This document shows, piece by piece, positions 26,623-34,986 of a DNA stretch of 64,000 nt (positions are counted from its first letter, which is position 1; every line of letters starts with the position of its first letter). The position numbers and the translations under genes were made by a program. The stretch spans positions 1 to 64,000 of the forward strand of contig NZ_FYBQ01000004.1 in NCBI RefSeq assembly GCF_900186125.1. The letters are read 5' to 3'. A model generated the notes under the pieces. It did no database searches, was not told where the DNA came from, and saw nothing but the letters and a program-made list of their open reading frames with translations. The stretch is from Listeria goaensis (GTDB lineage: Bacteria; Bacillota; Bacilli; Lactobacillales; Listeriaceae).

Positions 26623-26856
26623 TTAAATTGGATTTTCTTCAAGAAATGCATAAATGTTACGTAATAGTTCAGCGGCATCATTTCCGCGCACCACTTCGCC
26701 GTCCACAAGCGCAAAAAGACTTGTCGCACATAAATCGCAGTAGGTGAGGCAGTCATATTCCACGACGTCCAAATTTGGATCTTCATTCAAACGCTCATAG
26801 ACTTCCTGTGCCCCGCTCGCTAAATTATTGACGCAAAATTCCACAATCGGATTCAC
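26623..26856 (-). CDS. yuzB: YuzB-family protein (DUF1450)
   Basis: A 77-residue protein with cysteines at residue 8 (EFCVNNL) and in the block YDCLTYCDLCATSLFALVDGE (about 34-54), the arrangement of DUF1450. The Cys-rich pattern resembles a small [2Fe-2S] thioredoxin-like ferredoxin, but the function is not established. Clusters with yuzD and the NifU-like gene, which suggests a link to iron-sulfur or thiol chemistry. Confidence 0.88.
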   Translation of the reverse strand: MNPIVEFCVNNLASGAQEVYERLNEDPNLDVVEYDCLTYCDLCATSLFALVDGEVVRGNDAAELLRNIYAFLEENPI

Positions 26857-26906
26857 GTTTTTTTACTTCCTTTCTTTACAACGGAAGCCTTTCACACTTC
26901 GTCTTT

Positions 26907-27236
26907 CTACATCGTCGGAACATAGCCACGATCAGTCATCACTTTATAAATATCCTTAAGTCTTGGGTTTCCTTCTGCAATAATTTCATCGTCCACCACA
27001 ATGACGGGGTACATATAATCTTCATCGACAAATTTCCTCGCTAAGTCCCTTACATTAGAGTCAACTTGCTCTGGGTCAAAAATATCGACATATTCAACTT
27101 CAAACGGTTGATCTTGAAACTTTCTCGAAACAGCTGCACGTAGCCATTCTTCCGTTTCTTTTGAAGAAGGTGCACCCACACAGCTCGCGCAAATAACAGA
27201 AGAACCATACACATAAAGTTTCGCTTGATTTTCCAT
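26907..27236 (-). CDS. yuzD: YuzD-family thioredoxin-like protein (DUF1462)
   Basis: A 109-residue protein with a CxxC (VICASCVGAPSSKETEEWL, near residue 14) at the start of a thioredoxin-like fold, followed by PVIVVDDEIIAEG, the cis-proline strand region. ATG 27236 is chosen because GAGGTGA lies 6 bases upstream. DUF1462/YuzD function is not known; the active-site-like cysteines point to a redox role. Confidence 0.87.
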   Translation of the reverse strand: MENQAKLYVYGSSVICASCVGAPSSKETEEWLRAAVSRKFQDQPFEVEYVDIFDPEQVDSNVRDLARKFVDEDYMYPVIVVDDEIIAEGNPRLKDIYKVMTDRGYVPTM

Positions 27237-27333
27237 CACAACTCACCTCAAACACATTGTACTAAAAAAAACTAGCAAAATCGACTTTTCTGTTTCAAAT
27301 GAATAAATGTGAATTTTACTGATTAGATATTCA

Positions 27334-27362
27334 TTGACAGTGTTTAAGCAGTATATTATAAT
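27334..27362 (+). promoter_or_regulatory. Consensus sigma-A promoter for a candidate small RNA
   Basis: TTGACA (27334-27339), exactly 17 bases, TATAAT (27357-27362): a perfect consensus promoter. The next start codon in the same direction is 260 bases away, with a terminator-like hairpin in between. Confidence 0.8.
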
Positions 27363-27368
27363 AATTAA

Positions 27369-27555
27369 AACAATTCTGTCACTTTAACGCTTGTTGGTGA
27401 TAAAGCGGCAAATGAATACTGGTTGTTTCCGTGAAAAATCACGGTTTATATAACAACACTCCCTTTTTGGCTGGTTAAATAACCAGTCTTACGCGGCTTT
27501 ACCTACCGCGTTTTGCCCGTTCCTTTCTGAGCCTTAGGAGCGGGCATGTTTTATG
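27369..27555 (+). ncRNA. Candidate structured small RNA between yuzD and the nifU-like gene
   Basis: Downstream of a perfect promoter the sequence forms a run of hairpins: CCGTG/CACGG (27429-27444, nested in GTTGT/ACAAC), GGCTGGTT/AACCAGTC (27469-27488), ACGCGG/CCGCGT (27491-27511) and a terminator-like GCCCGTTCCT/AGGAGCGGGC (27515-27545) followed by AUGUUUU. The longest frame is trivial. I cannot match it to a known riboswitch. It may be a free-standing RNA of about 180 bases or a long leader of the nifU-like gene. Confidence 0.6.
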
Positions 27556-27627
27556 TCAAGTGCTTCCATCTCTCCTTCACTCCTGTTATAATAATGAATA
27601 TCACTTGAAAAGGAGTTTTGTTTGCGT

Positions 27628-27864
27628 ATGGAAGAAATTAGTTTTGATGCAGTTGACAAAGCTTTACAAAAGTTCCGTCCGTATTTACTCCGAGATGGTG
27701 GCGATTATGAACTTATTGATGTGACGCCAGATGGCATAGTTAAAATTAAACTTCTTGGCGCTTGCGTAACCTGTCCCAGTTCGGATATGACTCTAAAAAT
27801 GGGCATTGAACTCACACTTTCAGAGAAAATTTTTGGCTTTAAAGAAGTCGTTCAAGTTTTTTAA
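27628..27864 (+). CDS. NifU C-terminal-domain protein (YutI-like iron-sulfur scaffold)
   Basis: A 78-residue NifU C-terminal domain. The cluster-binding cysteines are in [13 protein letters not shown] (about residues 48-60, CxxC), and [16 protein letters not shown] (about 17-32) is the other family block. Such Nfu-type proteins carry [4Fe-4S] clusters to apoproteins. ATG 27628 is given; TTG 27622 has better spacing to AAAGGAG, so the protein may be two residues longer. Confidence 0.92.
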   Translation: MEEISFDAVDKALQKFRPYLLRDGGDYELIDVTPDGIVKIKLLGACVTCPSSDMTLKMGIELTLSEKIFGFKEVVQVF

Positions 27865-27879
27865 GGAAAATGTTAAATG

Positions 27880-27924
27880 AAACGTAACCGCGCCATAATC
27901 TGACTGATGACAATGCGGATTGTC
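27880..27924. repeat. Collapsed relative of the 180-bp inverted-end element
   Basis: AACCGCGCCATAATCTGACTGATGACAA parallels the left end and flank of the repeats at 10954 and 11183 (CGCGC-AATCAGACTGATGACAA). It is followed directly by GCGG and ATTGTC, so GACAAT/ATTGTC make a short hairpin (27909-27924), as if most of the element had been deleted between its ends. It sits just ahead of the pgpA ribosome site. Confidence 0.5.
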
Positions 27925-27951
27925 GCGTTTTAGTACGAGGAGGAATTTTAC

Positions 27952-28452
27952 ATGGTAGAAAAACAAAGTGTTTTAGAACAAAAAGCGCGTACAATGCTGA
28001 CTGAACGCGGCGTAACAATTGATGACATCGCCGATTTAGTTTTATTTCTACAAAAAAAATATCATCCGAAGTTAGAACGATCGGTTTGTATTGAAAATGT
28101 CGAACAAGTTTTAAGTAAACGCGAAGTGCAAAATGCCATTTTAACAGGCATTCAATTGGATATTTTAGCCGAAAAAGGCGAATTAATGCAGCCGCTACAA
28201 AATATTATTAGTAACGATGAAGGTTTGTATGGTGTTGATGAAATTTTGGCGTTGTCCATTGTTAACGTCTATGGCTCCATCGGTTTTACCAATTATGGCT
28301 ATATTGATAAAGTAAAACCTGGCATTTTAGGAAGGCTGAATGAACATAATGGTCAAGACGTTCACACCTTTTTAGACGACATTGTGGGAGCTATTGCAGC
28401 TGCGGCCGCGAGTAGACTTGCCCATAGTTATCACGATGATATTGTGCAGTGA
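27952..28452 (+). CDS. pgpA: Phosphatidylglycerophosphatase A-like protein (YutG family)
   Basis: A 166-residue protein of the PgpA family. Characteristic parts are DEILALSIVNVYGSIGFTNYGYIDK (about residues 96-120), GILGRLNEHNGQDVHTFLDDIVGAIAAA in two blocks (about 123-150) and AHSYHDD near the end. PgpA removes the phosphate from phosphatidylglycerol phosphate at the inner membrane. This soluble-looking short form is typical of Bacillus YutG. GAGGAGG lies 7 bases before the ATG. Confidence 0.85.
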   Translation: MVEKQSVLEQKARTMLTERGVTIDDIADLVLFLQKKYHPKLERSVCIENVEQVLSKREVQNAILTGIQLDILAEKGELMQPLQNIISNDEGLYGVDEILALSIVNVYGSIGFTNYGYIDKVKPGILGRLNEHNGQDVHTFLDDIVGAIAAAAASRLAHSYHDDIVQ

Positions 28453-28460
28453 AATGAAAC

Positions 28461-28494
28461 AAAGCCTAGCAGCTCGCGATTGCTAGGCTTTTAC
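28461..28494. terminator. Bidirectional terminator between pgpA and treA
   Basis: AAAGCCTAGCA pairs with TGCTAGGCTTT around a 9-base loop between converging genes. Confidence 0.85.
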
Positions 28495-28498
28495 TATT

Positions 28499-30160
28499 TT
28501 AATCTGATATTATTAGCGCTTCATATGGTCTTAGTTGAAGCGTGCCTTTTAGTGCTCGGCCTTCCTGTTCGTAGTTAGCAAGCAATACTTGTCCGCCTTT
28601 GTCTAACCATGTTAATTCGCGCAAGTCGATGGTCGCTGACTGCTCATAAAAGTTAGCAACGACTAATAAATGGCCCTTTGCTGTATTCCGCGTATAGGCA
28701 AAAATTTGGTTATCGTGAAGGAATAGCGGTTGATAATCTCCTTCTGCAAGAATCTGTTGTGTTTTACGAAGCTTAATGAGTTGCTGATAATATTTAAACA
28801 CTGACTTTGCCGCTGCCTGATCCGCCGCAGCATTCACTGTTGTTGCGTTTTTGCCGGCGCCAATCCAAGGTGTACCTGCAGTAAAACCATTTGCCTCACT
28901 CGTATCCCACGTCATTGGTGTGCGACCATTATCCCGCGACTTATCCGCTAAAATGGCCAATGTTTCTAGTTCGCTATTTCCAGCCATTTTGAGCCTCTCA
29001 TAGGCATTCAGTGATTCCACATCACGATACTCATCGATTGAACGGAAAGCAGGATTACCAGTAGCAAATTCTTCCCCTTGGTAAATATAGGGCGTCCCTT
29101 GCATACCATGCAACACTGTGGCTAGCATTGTTGCACTTTCATAGCGATATTCTTCATCGTTACCAAACCTCGTTACTGCGCGTGGCTGATCATGATTATT
29201 CCAAAACAATGCGTTCCAGCCTCCGCCTTGATACATGCCAGTCTGCCAGTCTGCAAATAATTGTTTCAATTCAATAAAATTAAATGGTGCTTTAGTCCAC
29301 TTTGCTTTATCTTTATAATCAACTTTTAAATGATGAAAATTAAACACCATATCTAGTTCTTCATTCTCTGGATTCGTATAAGCGACACAACTTGGCAAAC
29401 TTGTTGAGGACATTTCTCCAGTTGTTAGTGCATCTGGAAAGTCGGTTAAGACTTCTTGATACATTTCGTGTAAAAATTCATGAATTCTCGGACCATCTGT
29501 ATAAAACTTGCGGCCATCATCAGTCGCCGATAATAGGCTATCATCTAAGAAGCGCTGATCTTTCGATAGTAAATTGACCACATCTAGACGAAATCCGTCA
29601 ATTCCCTTTTTAAGCCACCAACGCATCATCTGATAAATTTCTGCGCGCAACTTCGGATTTTCCCAATTCAAGTCAGCCTGCGTCACATCAAATAAATGTA
29701 AGTAATAATTTTCAGTTCCCTCGTTGTATTCCCATGCGCTACCACCAAATTTTGACTGCCAATTATTCGCTTGCTCGCGCCATATATAATAATCATAATA
29801 GGGATTCTCGCGTCCCGTTTTTGCCTGTATAAACCACTCATGTTCCGTTGAAGTATGATTAACAACTAAGTCCATAATGATTTTTATTCCTTTTTGATGC
29901 GCTTTAGCAAGTAATTCATCAAAGTCAGCCATCGTGCCATATTGGGGGTCAATATTATAATAATCAGCAATATCATAGCCATTATCGCGCTGCGGCGATA
30001 CATATATCGGCGTCAACCAAACATAATCAACGCCTAGTTCCTCTAAATAATCTAAACGTGCAATAATTCCTTGAATATCCCCTATGCCATCACCATTACT
30101 ATCCTGAAAACTTTTCGGATATATTTGATAAACAACAGATTGTTTAAAATTTGTACTCAT
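28499..30160 (-). CDS. treA: Trehalose-6-phosphate hydrolase
   Basis: A 553-residue GH13 enzyme that splits trehalose-6-phosphate into glucose and glucose-6-phosphate. The (beta/alpha)8 barrel motifs are visible: DLVVNHTS near residue 97, GFRLDVVNLLS with nucleophile Asp193, TGEMSS with acid/base Glu249, and NNHDQPR near 320. Sequence and context (directly after treP, with TreR upstream) favour treA over oligo-1,6-glucosidase. ATG start. Confidence 0.93.
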   Translation of the reverse strand: MSTNFKQSVVYQIYPKSFQDSNGDGIGDIQGIIARLDYLEELGVDYVWLTPIYVSPQRDNGYDIADYYNIDPQYGTMADFDELLAKAHQKGIKIIMDLVVNHTSTEHEWFIQAKTGRENPYYDYYIWREQANNWQSKFGGSAWEYNEGTENYYLHLFDVTQADLNWENPKLRAEIYQMMRWWLKKGIDGFRLDVVNLLSKDQRFLDDSLLSATDDGRKFYTDGPRIHEFLHEMYQEVLTDFPDALTTGEMSSTSLPSCVAYTNPENEELDMVFNFHHLKVDYKDKAKWTKAPFNFIELKQLFADWQTGMYQGGGWNALFWNNHDQPRAVTRFGNDEEYRYESATMLATVLHGMQGTPYIYQGEEFATGNPAFRSIDEYRDVESLNAYERLKMAGNSELETLAILADKSRDNGRTPMTWDTSEANGFTAGTPWIGAGKNATTVNAAADQAAAKSVFKYYQQLIKLRKTQQILAEGDYQPLFLHDNQIFAYTRNTAKGHLLVVANFYEQSATIDLRELTWLDKGGQVLLANYEQEGRALKGTLQLRPYEALIISD

Positions 30161-30206
30161 TTCTTAGCCTCTCTTCAATCAAATGCCTTTTGGTATTTTA
30201 TCTGTT

Positions 30207-31664
30207 CTACATACCGAAATCTGTATCCTCTGGCGTTATTATTTCTTGTCCGCCAGCTTTTTTCACTGCCATTTTATGGAATACAAAAGTTAGCGTCATC
30301 GGCACCGCAATCGCTACAACCATTGCAATGGCGAACGGTAACCAATCTTGCGGTTGAATGGATAGAATTCCTGGCAATCCGCCGACACCGATAGCATTAG
30401 CCATTACACCGCTGACAGTGGATACAACGGCGGCACAAGCAGATCCAATAATCGCAGCATAAAACGGATAACGGAATTTCAAGTTGACTCCGTACATGGC
30501 TGGTTCAGTTACGCCAAGCCAAGCTGAGATAGTTGAAGATGTTGTGACTGATCTCGTTTTCGAATCTTTGTATAAGAAGTAGCATGCAAAAGCGGCAGCA
30601 CCTTGCGCAATATTGCTTAAAGCAATCATCGGCCAAATCATTGTTCCACCAAGATTAGCAATCAACTGTAAATCAACTGCAATAAAGGTATGATGTAATC
30701 CCGTAATCACAAGCGGCGCATATGCTAGACCAAAGATAATCGCTCCAATGAAGCTGAACGACCCTGTCAACAACCATTCAAAGAAGAAGGCAATGCCGTT
30801 CCCTACTTCTCGTGAGATTGGTCCAATAATCGTATAGGATAATACTAACGTAACTAATAAAACTGTAATTGGAATAATGACCATTTTTAAAGCATCGTGG
30901 ATATATTTGTTTAAAAACGTTTCCATTTTGGCAAGGACAAGACCGCCAATTAAAGCTGGTAGCACTTGTGCTTGGTAGCCCACTTTTTGAATCTCAAACC
31001 AGCCGAAATCCCAAACGGGTACTTCACCTGCTGCATTAGCTGCTGCATAGTCGTAAGCATTCAGCAATTGCGGGGATACTAACATAATTCCGAGCGTAAT
31101 TCCAAGTACTGGTGTTCCACCGAATTTTTTCACAGTAGACCAACAAATCGCGACCGGGAGGAAATGGAAAATTGCTTCCCCGGGAACCCACAAGAATGCA
31201 TTCAGCGAATCCACCCATGGATACATTTGTGCTAACGTTAAACCGCCATCAAATTTGATTTCACCAATGATATTGCGCAATCCTAAAATTAAACCGCCTG
31301 CTAATAAGATTGGAATAATTGGTACAAAAATTTCTGCCAGGTTAGCAATTAGGCGTTGCACGATATTTTGATGTTGTAAAGCGTCTTGTTTTACTTCTTC
31401 CTTACTTACTTTTTCAACACCGCTAACTTCCGCAAAATCTTTATAAAAGTCAGCAACTGCATTTCCGATAATGACTTGAAACTGTCCTGCACTCGTAAAA
31501 GTTCCCTTCACGTCGTCAAGCGTCTCAATTTTTGCTACATCAGCCTTGCTTTCATCTTTTAAAACAAATCGAAGTCGTGTCACACAATGCGTTAATGACA
31601 CAATATTCTCTTTTCCGCCAACATAATCAAGCAACAGCTCAGCTTGTTCCGTATATTTCCCCAT
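30207..31664 (-). CDS. treP: PTS trehalose-specific EIIBC
   Basis: A 485-residue permease. Residues 1-75 are the EIIB domain with the phosphorylated Cys27 in SLTHCVTRLRFVL; residues about 105-470 are the ten-helix EIIC channel of the glucose/sucrose superfamily. No EIIA domain is attached, which is usual for trehalose and sucrose permeases that borrow IIA-Glc. The product trehalose-6-phosphate feeds TreA, whose gene starts 46 bases downstream. Transcribed from the TreR-controlled promoter at 31700. Confidence 0.94.
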   Translation of the reverse strand: MGKYTEQAELLLDYVGGKENIVSLTHCVTRLRFVLKDESKADVAKIETLDDVKGTFTSAGQFQVIIGNAVADFYKDFAEVSGVEKVSKEEVKQDALQHQNIVQRLIANLAEIFVPIIPILLAGGLILGLRNIIGEIKFDGGLTLAQMYPWVDSLNAFLWVPGEAIFHFLPVAICWSTVKKFGGTPVLGITLGIMLVSPQLLNAYDYAAANAAGEVPVWDFGWFEIQKVGYQAQVLPALIGGLVLAKMETFLNKYIHDALKMVIIPITVLLVTLVLSYTIIGPISREVGNGIAFFFEWLLTGSFSFIGAIIFGLAYAPLVITGLHHTFIAVDLQLIANLGGTMIWPMIALSNIAQGAAAFACYFLYKDSKTRSVTTSSTISAWLGVTEPAMYGVNLKFRYPFYAAIIGSACAAVVSTVSGVMANAIGVGGLPGILSIQPQDWLPFAIAMVVAIAVPMTLTFVFHKMAVKKAGGQEIITPEDTDFGM

Positions 31665-31681
31665 ACTTTACCCTCCTAAAT

Positions 31682-31742
31682 TGAAAGCCTTTACATAATA
31701 CTATAACTTGTTCGAACATGATTGTCAACATGTTTAAACAAG
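31682..31742 (-). promoter_or_regulatory. treP promoter with two TreR operators and a cre-like site
   Basis: The promoter is TTGACA (31728-31723), 17-base spacer, TATAGT (31705-31700). CTTGTTCGAACATG (31707-31720) fills the spacer; CATGTTTAAACAAG (31729-31742) is the same site reversed, with centres 22 bases apart. These palindromes fit GntR-type TreR operators. TGAAAGCCTTTACA (31682-31695), at the start of the transcript, resembles a CcpA cre box with one central mismatch. Together they predict trehalose induction and glucose repression. Confidence 0.75.
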
Positions 31743-31778
31743 TTTGCGTGGAAAATAATTTTAGGCATAAATAAAATA

Positions 31779-31834
31779 AGCATATATTCAGTAAAAGCCC
31801 GTTTATAATAGGGAATGATTACTGAATGTATGCT
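31779..31834 (-). terminator. Terminator of treR
   Basis: AGCATATATTCAGTAA (31779-31794) pairs with TTACTGAATGTATGCT (31819-31834) with an inner CCC/GGG pairing; the minus-strand tail is U-rich. It directly follows the treR stop. Confidence 0.7.
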
Positions 31835-31835
31835 T

Positions 31836-32534
31836 TTAACGCCGGGCAATGTCGGTAAAAACAAAGCGGTCCGGGCGATGTCTTGACTGAGTATATTCAA
31901 ATAATACGCCGTTTTGTAAGTAAACAAAGTTATGGACAACCGCAACTAGATCAAAATCAAGCATATCAAGATGTTCATAATCATCAGCTGTTGCCCGTTC
32001 AATCACAATATTTTTTTTGGCAATACCAATTTCAATCGCCAACTCTTTTTCTATAAATGTATAAATCGATTTTTGAGCAATTTCTGGGGTTAATCCCGGT
32101 ATGAGCTCCCGCGCAAAATAATTCACATCAAGAATAATCCGTTCATTTTGGAGCGAACGTACTCGCTTAATATGCGTTAATACAGTATTAGGCGCAAAGC
32201 CGCTCTTGTTTGCCAACTGCTCATCAGCAATCATATGTTCAAACAAGGCTACATCAGTTTGGAAGTTTTCCTTCGTGCGCACCATAACTTCTTGAAAGCT
32301 TTCAAGACCGTTAATGGCAAACTCAAAAGAACGATTTTCCAGCACAAAAACACCCTTGCCTTTCTTGCTCACGACTAAACCATCACTAATTAACGAATCG
32401 ATTGCTCGGCGAATCGTATTTCGACTTACACCATACTTTTCAGTCAATTGGCTTTCAGAAGGCAGCTGTTGCTGATATTCATTATTTATAATTTTAGTTT
32501 TTAAATCCTCATAGATTTGATAATATTTGTTCAT
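31836..32534 (-). CDS. treR: Trehalose operon repressor, GntR/HutC family
   Basis: A 232-residue regulator. The N-terminal GntR helix-turn-helix covers residues 1-65 (LPSESQLTEKYGVSRNTIRRAI), and the remainder is the UTRA (chorismate-lyase fold) ligand domain ending with LFEYTQSRHRPDRFVF. TreR binds trehalose-6-phosphate and then leaves its operators. ATG 32534 follows AGGTGG; a GTG at 32549 overlaps that site. Located upstream of treP on the same strand. Confidence 0.92.
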   Translation of the reverse strand: MNKYYQIYEDLKTKIINNEYQQQLPSESQLTEKYGVSRNTIRRAIDSLISDGLVVSKKGKGVFVLENRSFEFAINGLESFQEVMVRTKENFQTDVALFEHMIADEQLANKSGFAPNTVLTHIKRVRSLQNERIILDVNYFARELIPGLTPEIAQKSIYTFIEKELAIEIGIAKKNIVIERATADDYEHLDMLDFDLVAVVHNFVYLQNGVLFEYTQSRHRPDRFVFTDIARR

Positions 32535-32593
32535 GTTGCAAAGCACCACCTAAACCGTATTTTATCATACATCGCGAATTGTTGAAATCAAAT

Positions 32594-33883
32594 TTAGTTG
32601 GCAGATTTCCGTATTTCCACCTGCCGAACGGAGTTTTTGTTCATCGCTAAAATGGTAAATTGCCAGCCAGATTCTTCTACGACATCGCCGCTATCCAAAT
32701 TGAAATTTTGTAAAAACAGCCAGCCGGATAACGTGTGCACGCCTTGCCCGACAAGTTCGATTCCTAAAACTTCCTCTACGCTAACAAGCGGTTCCGAGCC
32801 TTCCACAACAAAATGGTTTTTTGCAAGTCGGCGAATCCCTTTCGGATTTTTCGCTTCCTCCATATCGCCGACAATAATTTCCATCACGTCTTCAAGTGTC
32901 ACAATGCCCGAAGTCCCGCCGTACTCATCTGTCAAAACAGCGAAATCCGCCGCACGCTCCTGCATTTTCACAAGCAATTCTTCGAGCATAATACCTTCAA
33001 ACATTTCAAGCGCTTCTGTTATAAAGGGGCGAATTGATTTTCCTAGGATATTCTGGTCTTCTCCAAGCCCTGCCATGACACCGCTCACTTGAAGGATACC
33101 GACAATTTTATCTTTGTTGTTTTCTTCGGTGACTGGAAAAATGTGATACGTATGTTGGGCGGTCAATTTTAGTAAGTCAAGAACTGTAGCCGTTTCGTCA
33201 ATCGTAGCGACTTTCAGGCGGGGGATCATAATTTCATTTGCGGGGACGTCCGCAAGTTTGAAAATATTTTTCATATATTTGAATTCTTGCTGATTTAAAA
33301 GTCCTTGGCGGTAGCTATCTTCGAAAATAATCTTTAACTCAGTTGGCGTCATTTGCTCACTATTCGCTTGATTTTTAGCCCCAAAAGGTTTTGTAATGAG
33401 GTTGGCGGAGCGATTTAGTAGCCAGTTTAGCGGGAAAGTTAACTTATACCAATATACGAGCGGACGCGCGATAAGGAGCGCCACTTTTTCTGTGCTTTGA
33501 ATGGTCAGCGTTTTCGGTGCTAGTTCACCTAGAACGACATTGAAAAATGTGATGAGAATGAACGAGACAAAAATGGAGATGGGGCCTTCGAGCGAACTCG
33601 GCAGCGGCAACCATTCAAATACTGGCGCAAGGAATTTTTGCATAGTCTCTTCGCCAATCCAGCCCATTGCAAGTGCTGCTAGTGTATTGCCAAGCTGGCA
33701 AGCCGCCAAATAATCGTTCATATTTTGCGTCACGCGTGCAACGTATTTTGCGCGCTTATTGCCACTTTCGATAAGACTTATAACGGTTGGCCTGCGAATC
33801 GCGACAATGGCAAACTCAGATGCTACGAAAAATGCCGTTGCTACAATTAGAAATACAACAAAAAGGTCATTCAAAATATCCAC
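32594..33883 (-). CDS. CNNM/CorC-type membrane protein with CBS domains (HlyC/YugS-like)
   Basis: A 429-residue protein: an N-terminal DUF21/CNNM domain with about four helices (residues 1-190, including VVLGELAPKTLTIQ), two CBS domains (about 205-330, IMIPRLKVATID and FAVLTDEYGGTSGIVTLEDVMEIIVG) and a C-terminal CorC_HlyC domain (about 345-429). CNNM proteins handle Mg2+ transport; the hemolysin label of older annotations is not supported. GTG 33883 has AAGGAGG at 8 bases; the GTG at 33889 is too close. Confidence 0.88.
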   Translation of the reverse strand: MDILNDLFVVFLIVATAFFVASEFAIVAIRRPTVISLIESGNKRAKYVARVTQNMNDYLAACQLGNTLAALAMGWIGEETMQKFLAPVFEWLPLPSSLEGPISIFVSFILITFFNVVLGELAPKTLTIQSTEKVALLIARPLVYWYKLTFPLNWLLNRSANLITKPFGAKNQANSEQMTPTELKIIFEDSYRQGLLNQQEFKYMKNIFKLADVPANEIMIPRLKVATIDETATVLDLLKLTAQHTYHIFPVTEENNKDKIVGILQVSGVMAGLGEDQNILGKSIRPFITEALEMFEGIMLEELLVKMQERAADFAVLTDEYGGTSGIVTLEDVMEIIVGDMEEAKNPKGIRRLAKNHFVVEGSEPLVSVEEVLGIELVGQGVHTLSGWLFLQNFNLDSGDVVEESGWQFTILAMNKNSVRQVEIRKSAN

Positions 33884-33930
33884 GCTCACCCCTCCTTTTT
33901 CCCAAGTAAAAAAGCGTCACAAAAACGCTC

Positions 33931-34695
33931 TTAAAATTGCCACTCTGCTAAACTAGAAAGCGCATAAGTAGGCTGAATTTCCTTTTGTGCCAGCGCTTCT
34001 TTGGAAGTAAAACCTGTGTGGACAATAAGCGTGTCCATCTCCGCATGAATCCCCGCTAAAATGTCCGTTTCATAATTATCGCCAACCATAATCGCGGCGT
34101 CCTTCGTTACGCCAAGCCGCGCGAGCGCTTGATTCATAATAATTCGCTCGGGCTTTCCGATGATTGTGGGCGCCGTTTCACTCGCAACCGATACCATCGC
34201 CGTAATCGAGCCGTTTCCAGGGAAAAGTCCACGTTCAGTCGGAATTGCCGCATCGGCATTCGTCGAAATAAACCGCGCCCCGCCGCGAATCGCAAGCACT
34301 GCCGTCGCCACTTTTTCGTACGTCAAGCTCGTGTCCATGCCCACAACGACAAACGCCGGGTTCTCCGTCTGCACCTCAAATCCCGCATCAAACAATGCCG
34401 TTTCAAGCCCTTTTTCTCCTATGAAGAAAACGCTTCGTTCATCGGTTTGTTGCGTCATAAATGCGGCTGTCGCCTGCGCCGAAGTAAAAACATCCTCTGG
34501 TGTGGCTGGAATTCCCATTTCATTCAAGCGTTCGCTCACCTGTTCAGGCGTTTTCGTTGAATTATTCGTCACAAATAAATGTGGAATATTTTTTTCATTC
34601 AACGTTTTAACGAACGGAATCGCATCTGGAATCACCGCTCCGCCGCGATACATCGTTCCATCTAAATCAATTAAATACGCATCGTATGGTTTCAA
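33931..34695 (-). CDS. HAD-IIA phosphatase, NagD/YutF-like
   Basis: A 254-residue HAD-superfamily hydrolase. Motif I is YLIDLDGTMYRGG (Asp nucleophile near residue 10), motif II FVTNNST (near 41), the conserved Lys is in GKPERII (near 180), motif III/IV AIMVGDNYETDILAG (near 201-215). NagD-like enzymes hydrolyse small phosphate esters such as p-nitrophenyl phosphate in vitro; the physiological substrate is uncertain. It follows yutD by 15 bases, in one leftward unit with yunD. Confidence 0.9.
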   Translation of the reverse strand: MKPYDAYLIDLDGTMYRGGAVIPDAIPFVKTLNEKNIPHLFVTNNSTKTPEQVSERLNEMGIPATPEDVFTSAQATAAFMTQQTDERSVFFIGEKGLETALFDAGFEVQTENPAFVVVGMDTSLTYEKVATAVLAIRGGARFISTNADAAIPTERGLFPGNGSITAMVSVASETAPTIIGKPERIIMNQALARLGVTKDAAIMVGDNYETDILAGIHAEMDTLIVHTGFTSKEALAQKEIQPTYALSSLAEWQF

Positions 34696-34710
34696 ACTAA
34701 AAACGCCTTT

Positions 34711-34986
34711 CTATTTCTTAACTTTTTTCAAAACAAAGTATGCACAGCCAAAATTACAGTATTCGTATAAATATTCTTTTAGCGTGCTAATTTTATTGTC
34801 GTAAGTAGATTTGCGATTGTTATCTTCAAAAAAACCTTTTAGACGCAGTTGGTCGTAACCATAGTCACCAACGATATAATCATAGCGAAGTAAAATATCG
34901 CTAAAGCGTTCCATTAGTTTTTCTTCATCGAAACATTCACGGTAATTCGTTAGCAGTTCATATTCTTGTTTTTCTATTGTAATCAT
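34711..34986 (-). CDS. yutD: YutD-family protein
   Basis: A 91-residue protein with the YutD features RECFDEEKLMERFSDILLRYDYIVGDYGYDQLRLKGFF (residues 13-50, in one block) and a C-terminal YCNFGCAYFVLKK. Function unknown. ATG 34986 follows GGGGAGG and overlaps the yunD stop (ATGA), so the genes are translationally coupled. Confidence 0.88.
   Translation of the reverse strand: MITIEKQEYELLTNYRECFDEEKLMERFSDILLRYDYIVGDYGYDQLRLKGFFEDNNRKSTYDNKISTLKEYLYEYCNFGCAYFVLKKVKK

Noticed and set aside
32598-33092. 164-codon plus-strand frame, Ser/Thr-rich
   Set aside because: Antisense shadow of the well-supported CNNM/CBS gene.
34160-34804. 214-codon plus-strand frame
   Set aside because: Antisense shadow of the NagD-like gene extending into yutD; composition not protein-like.
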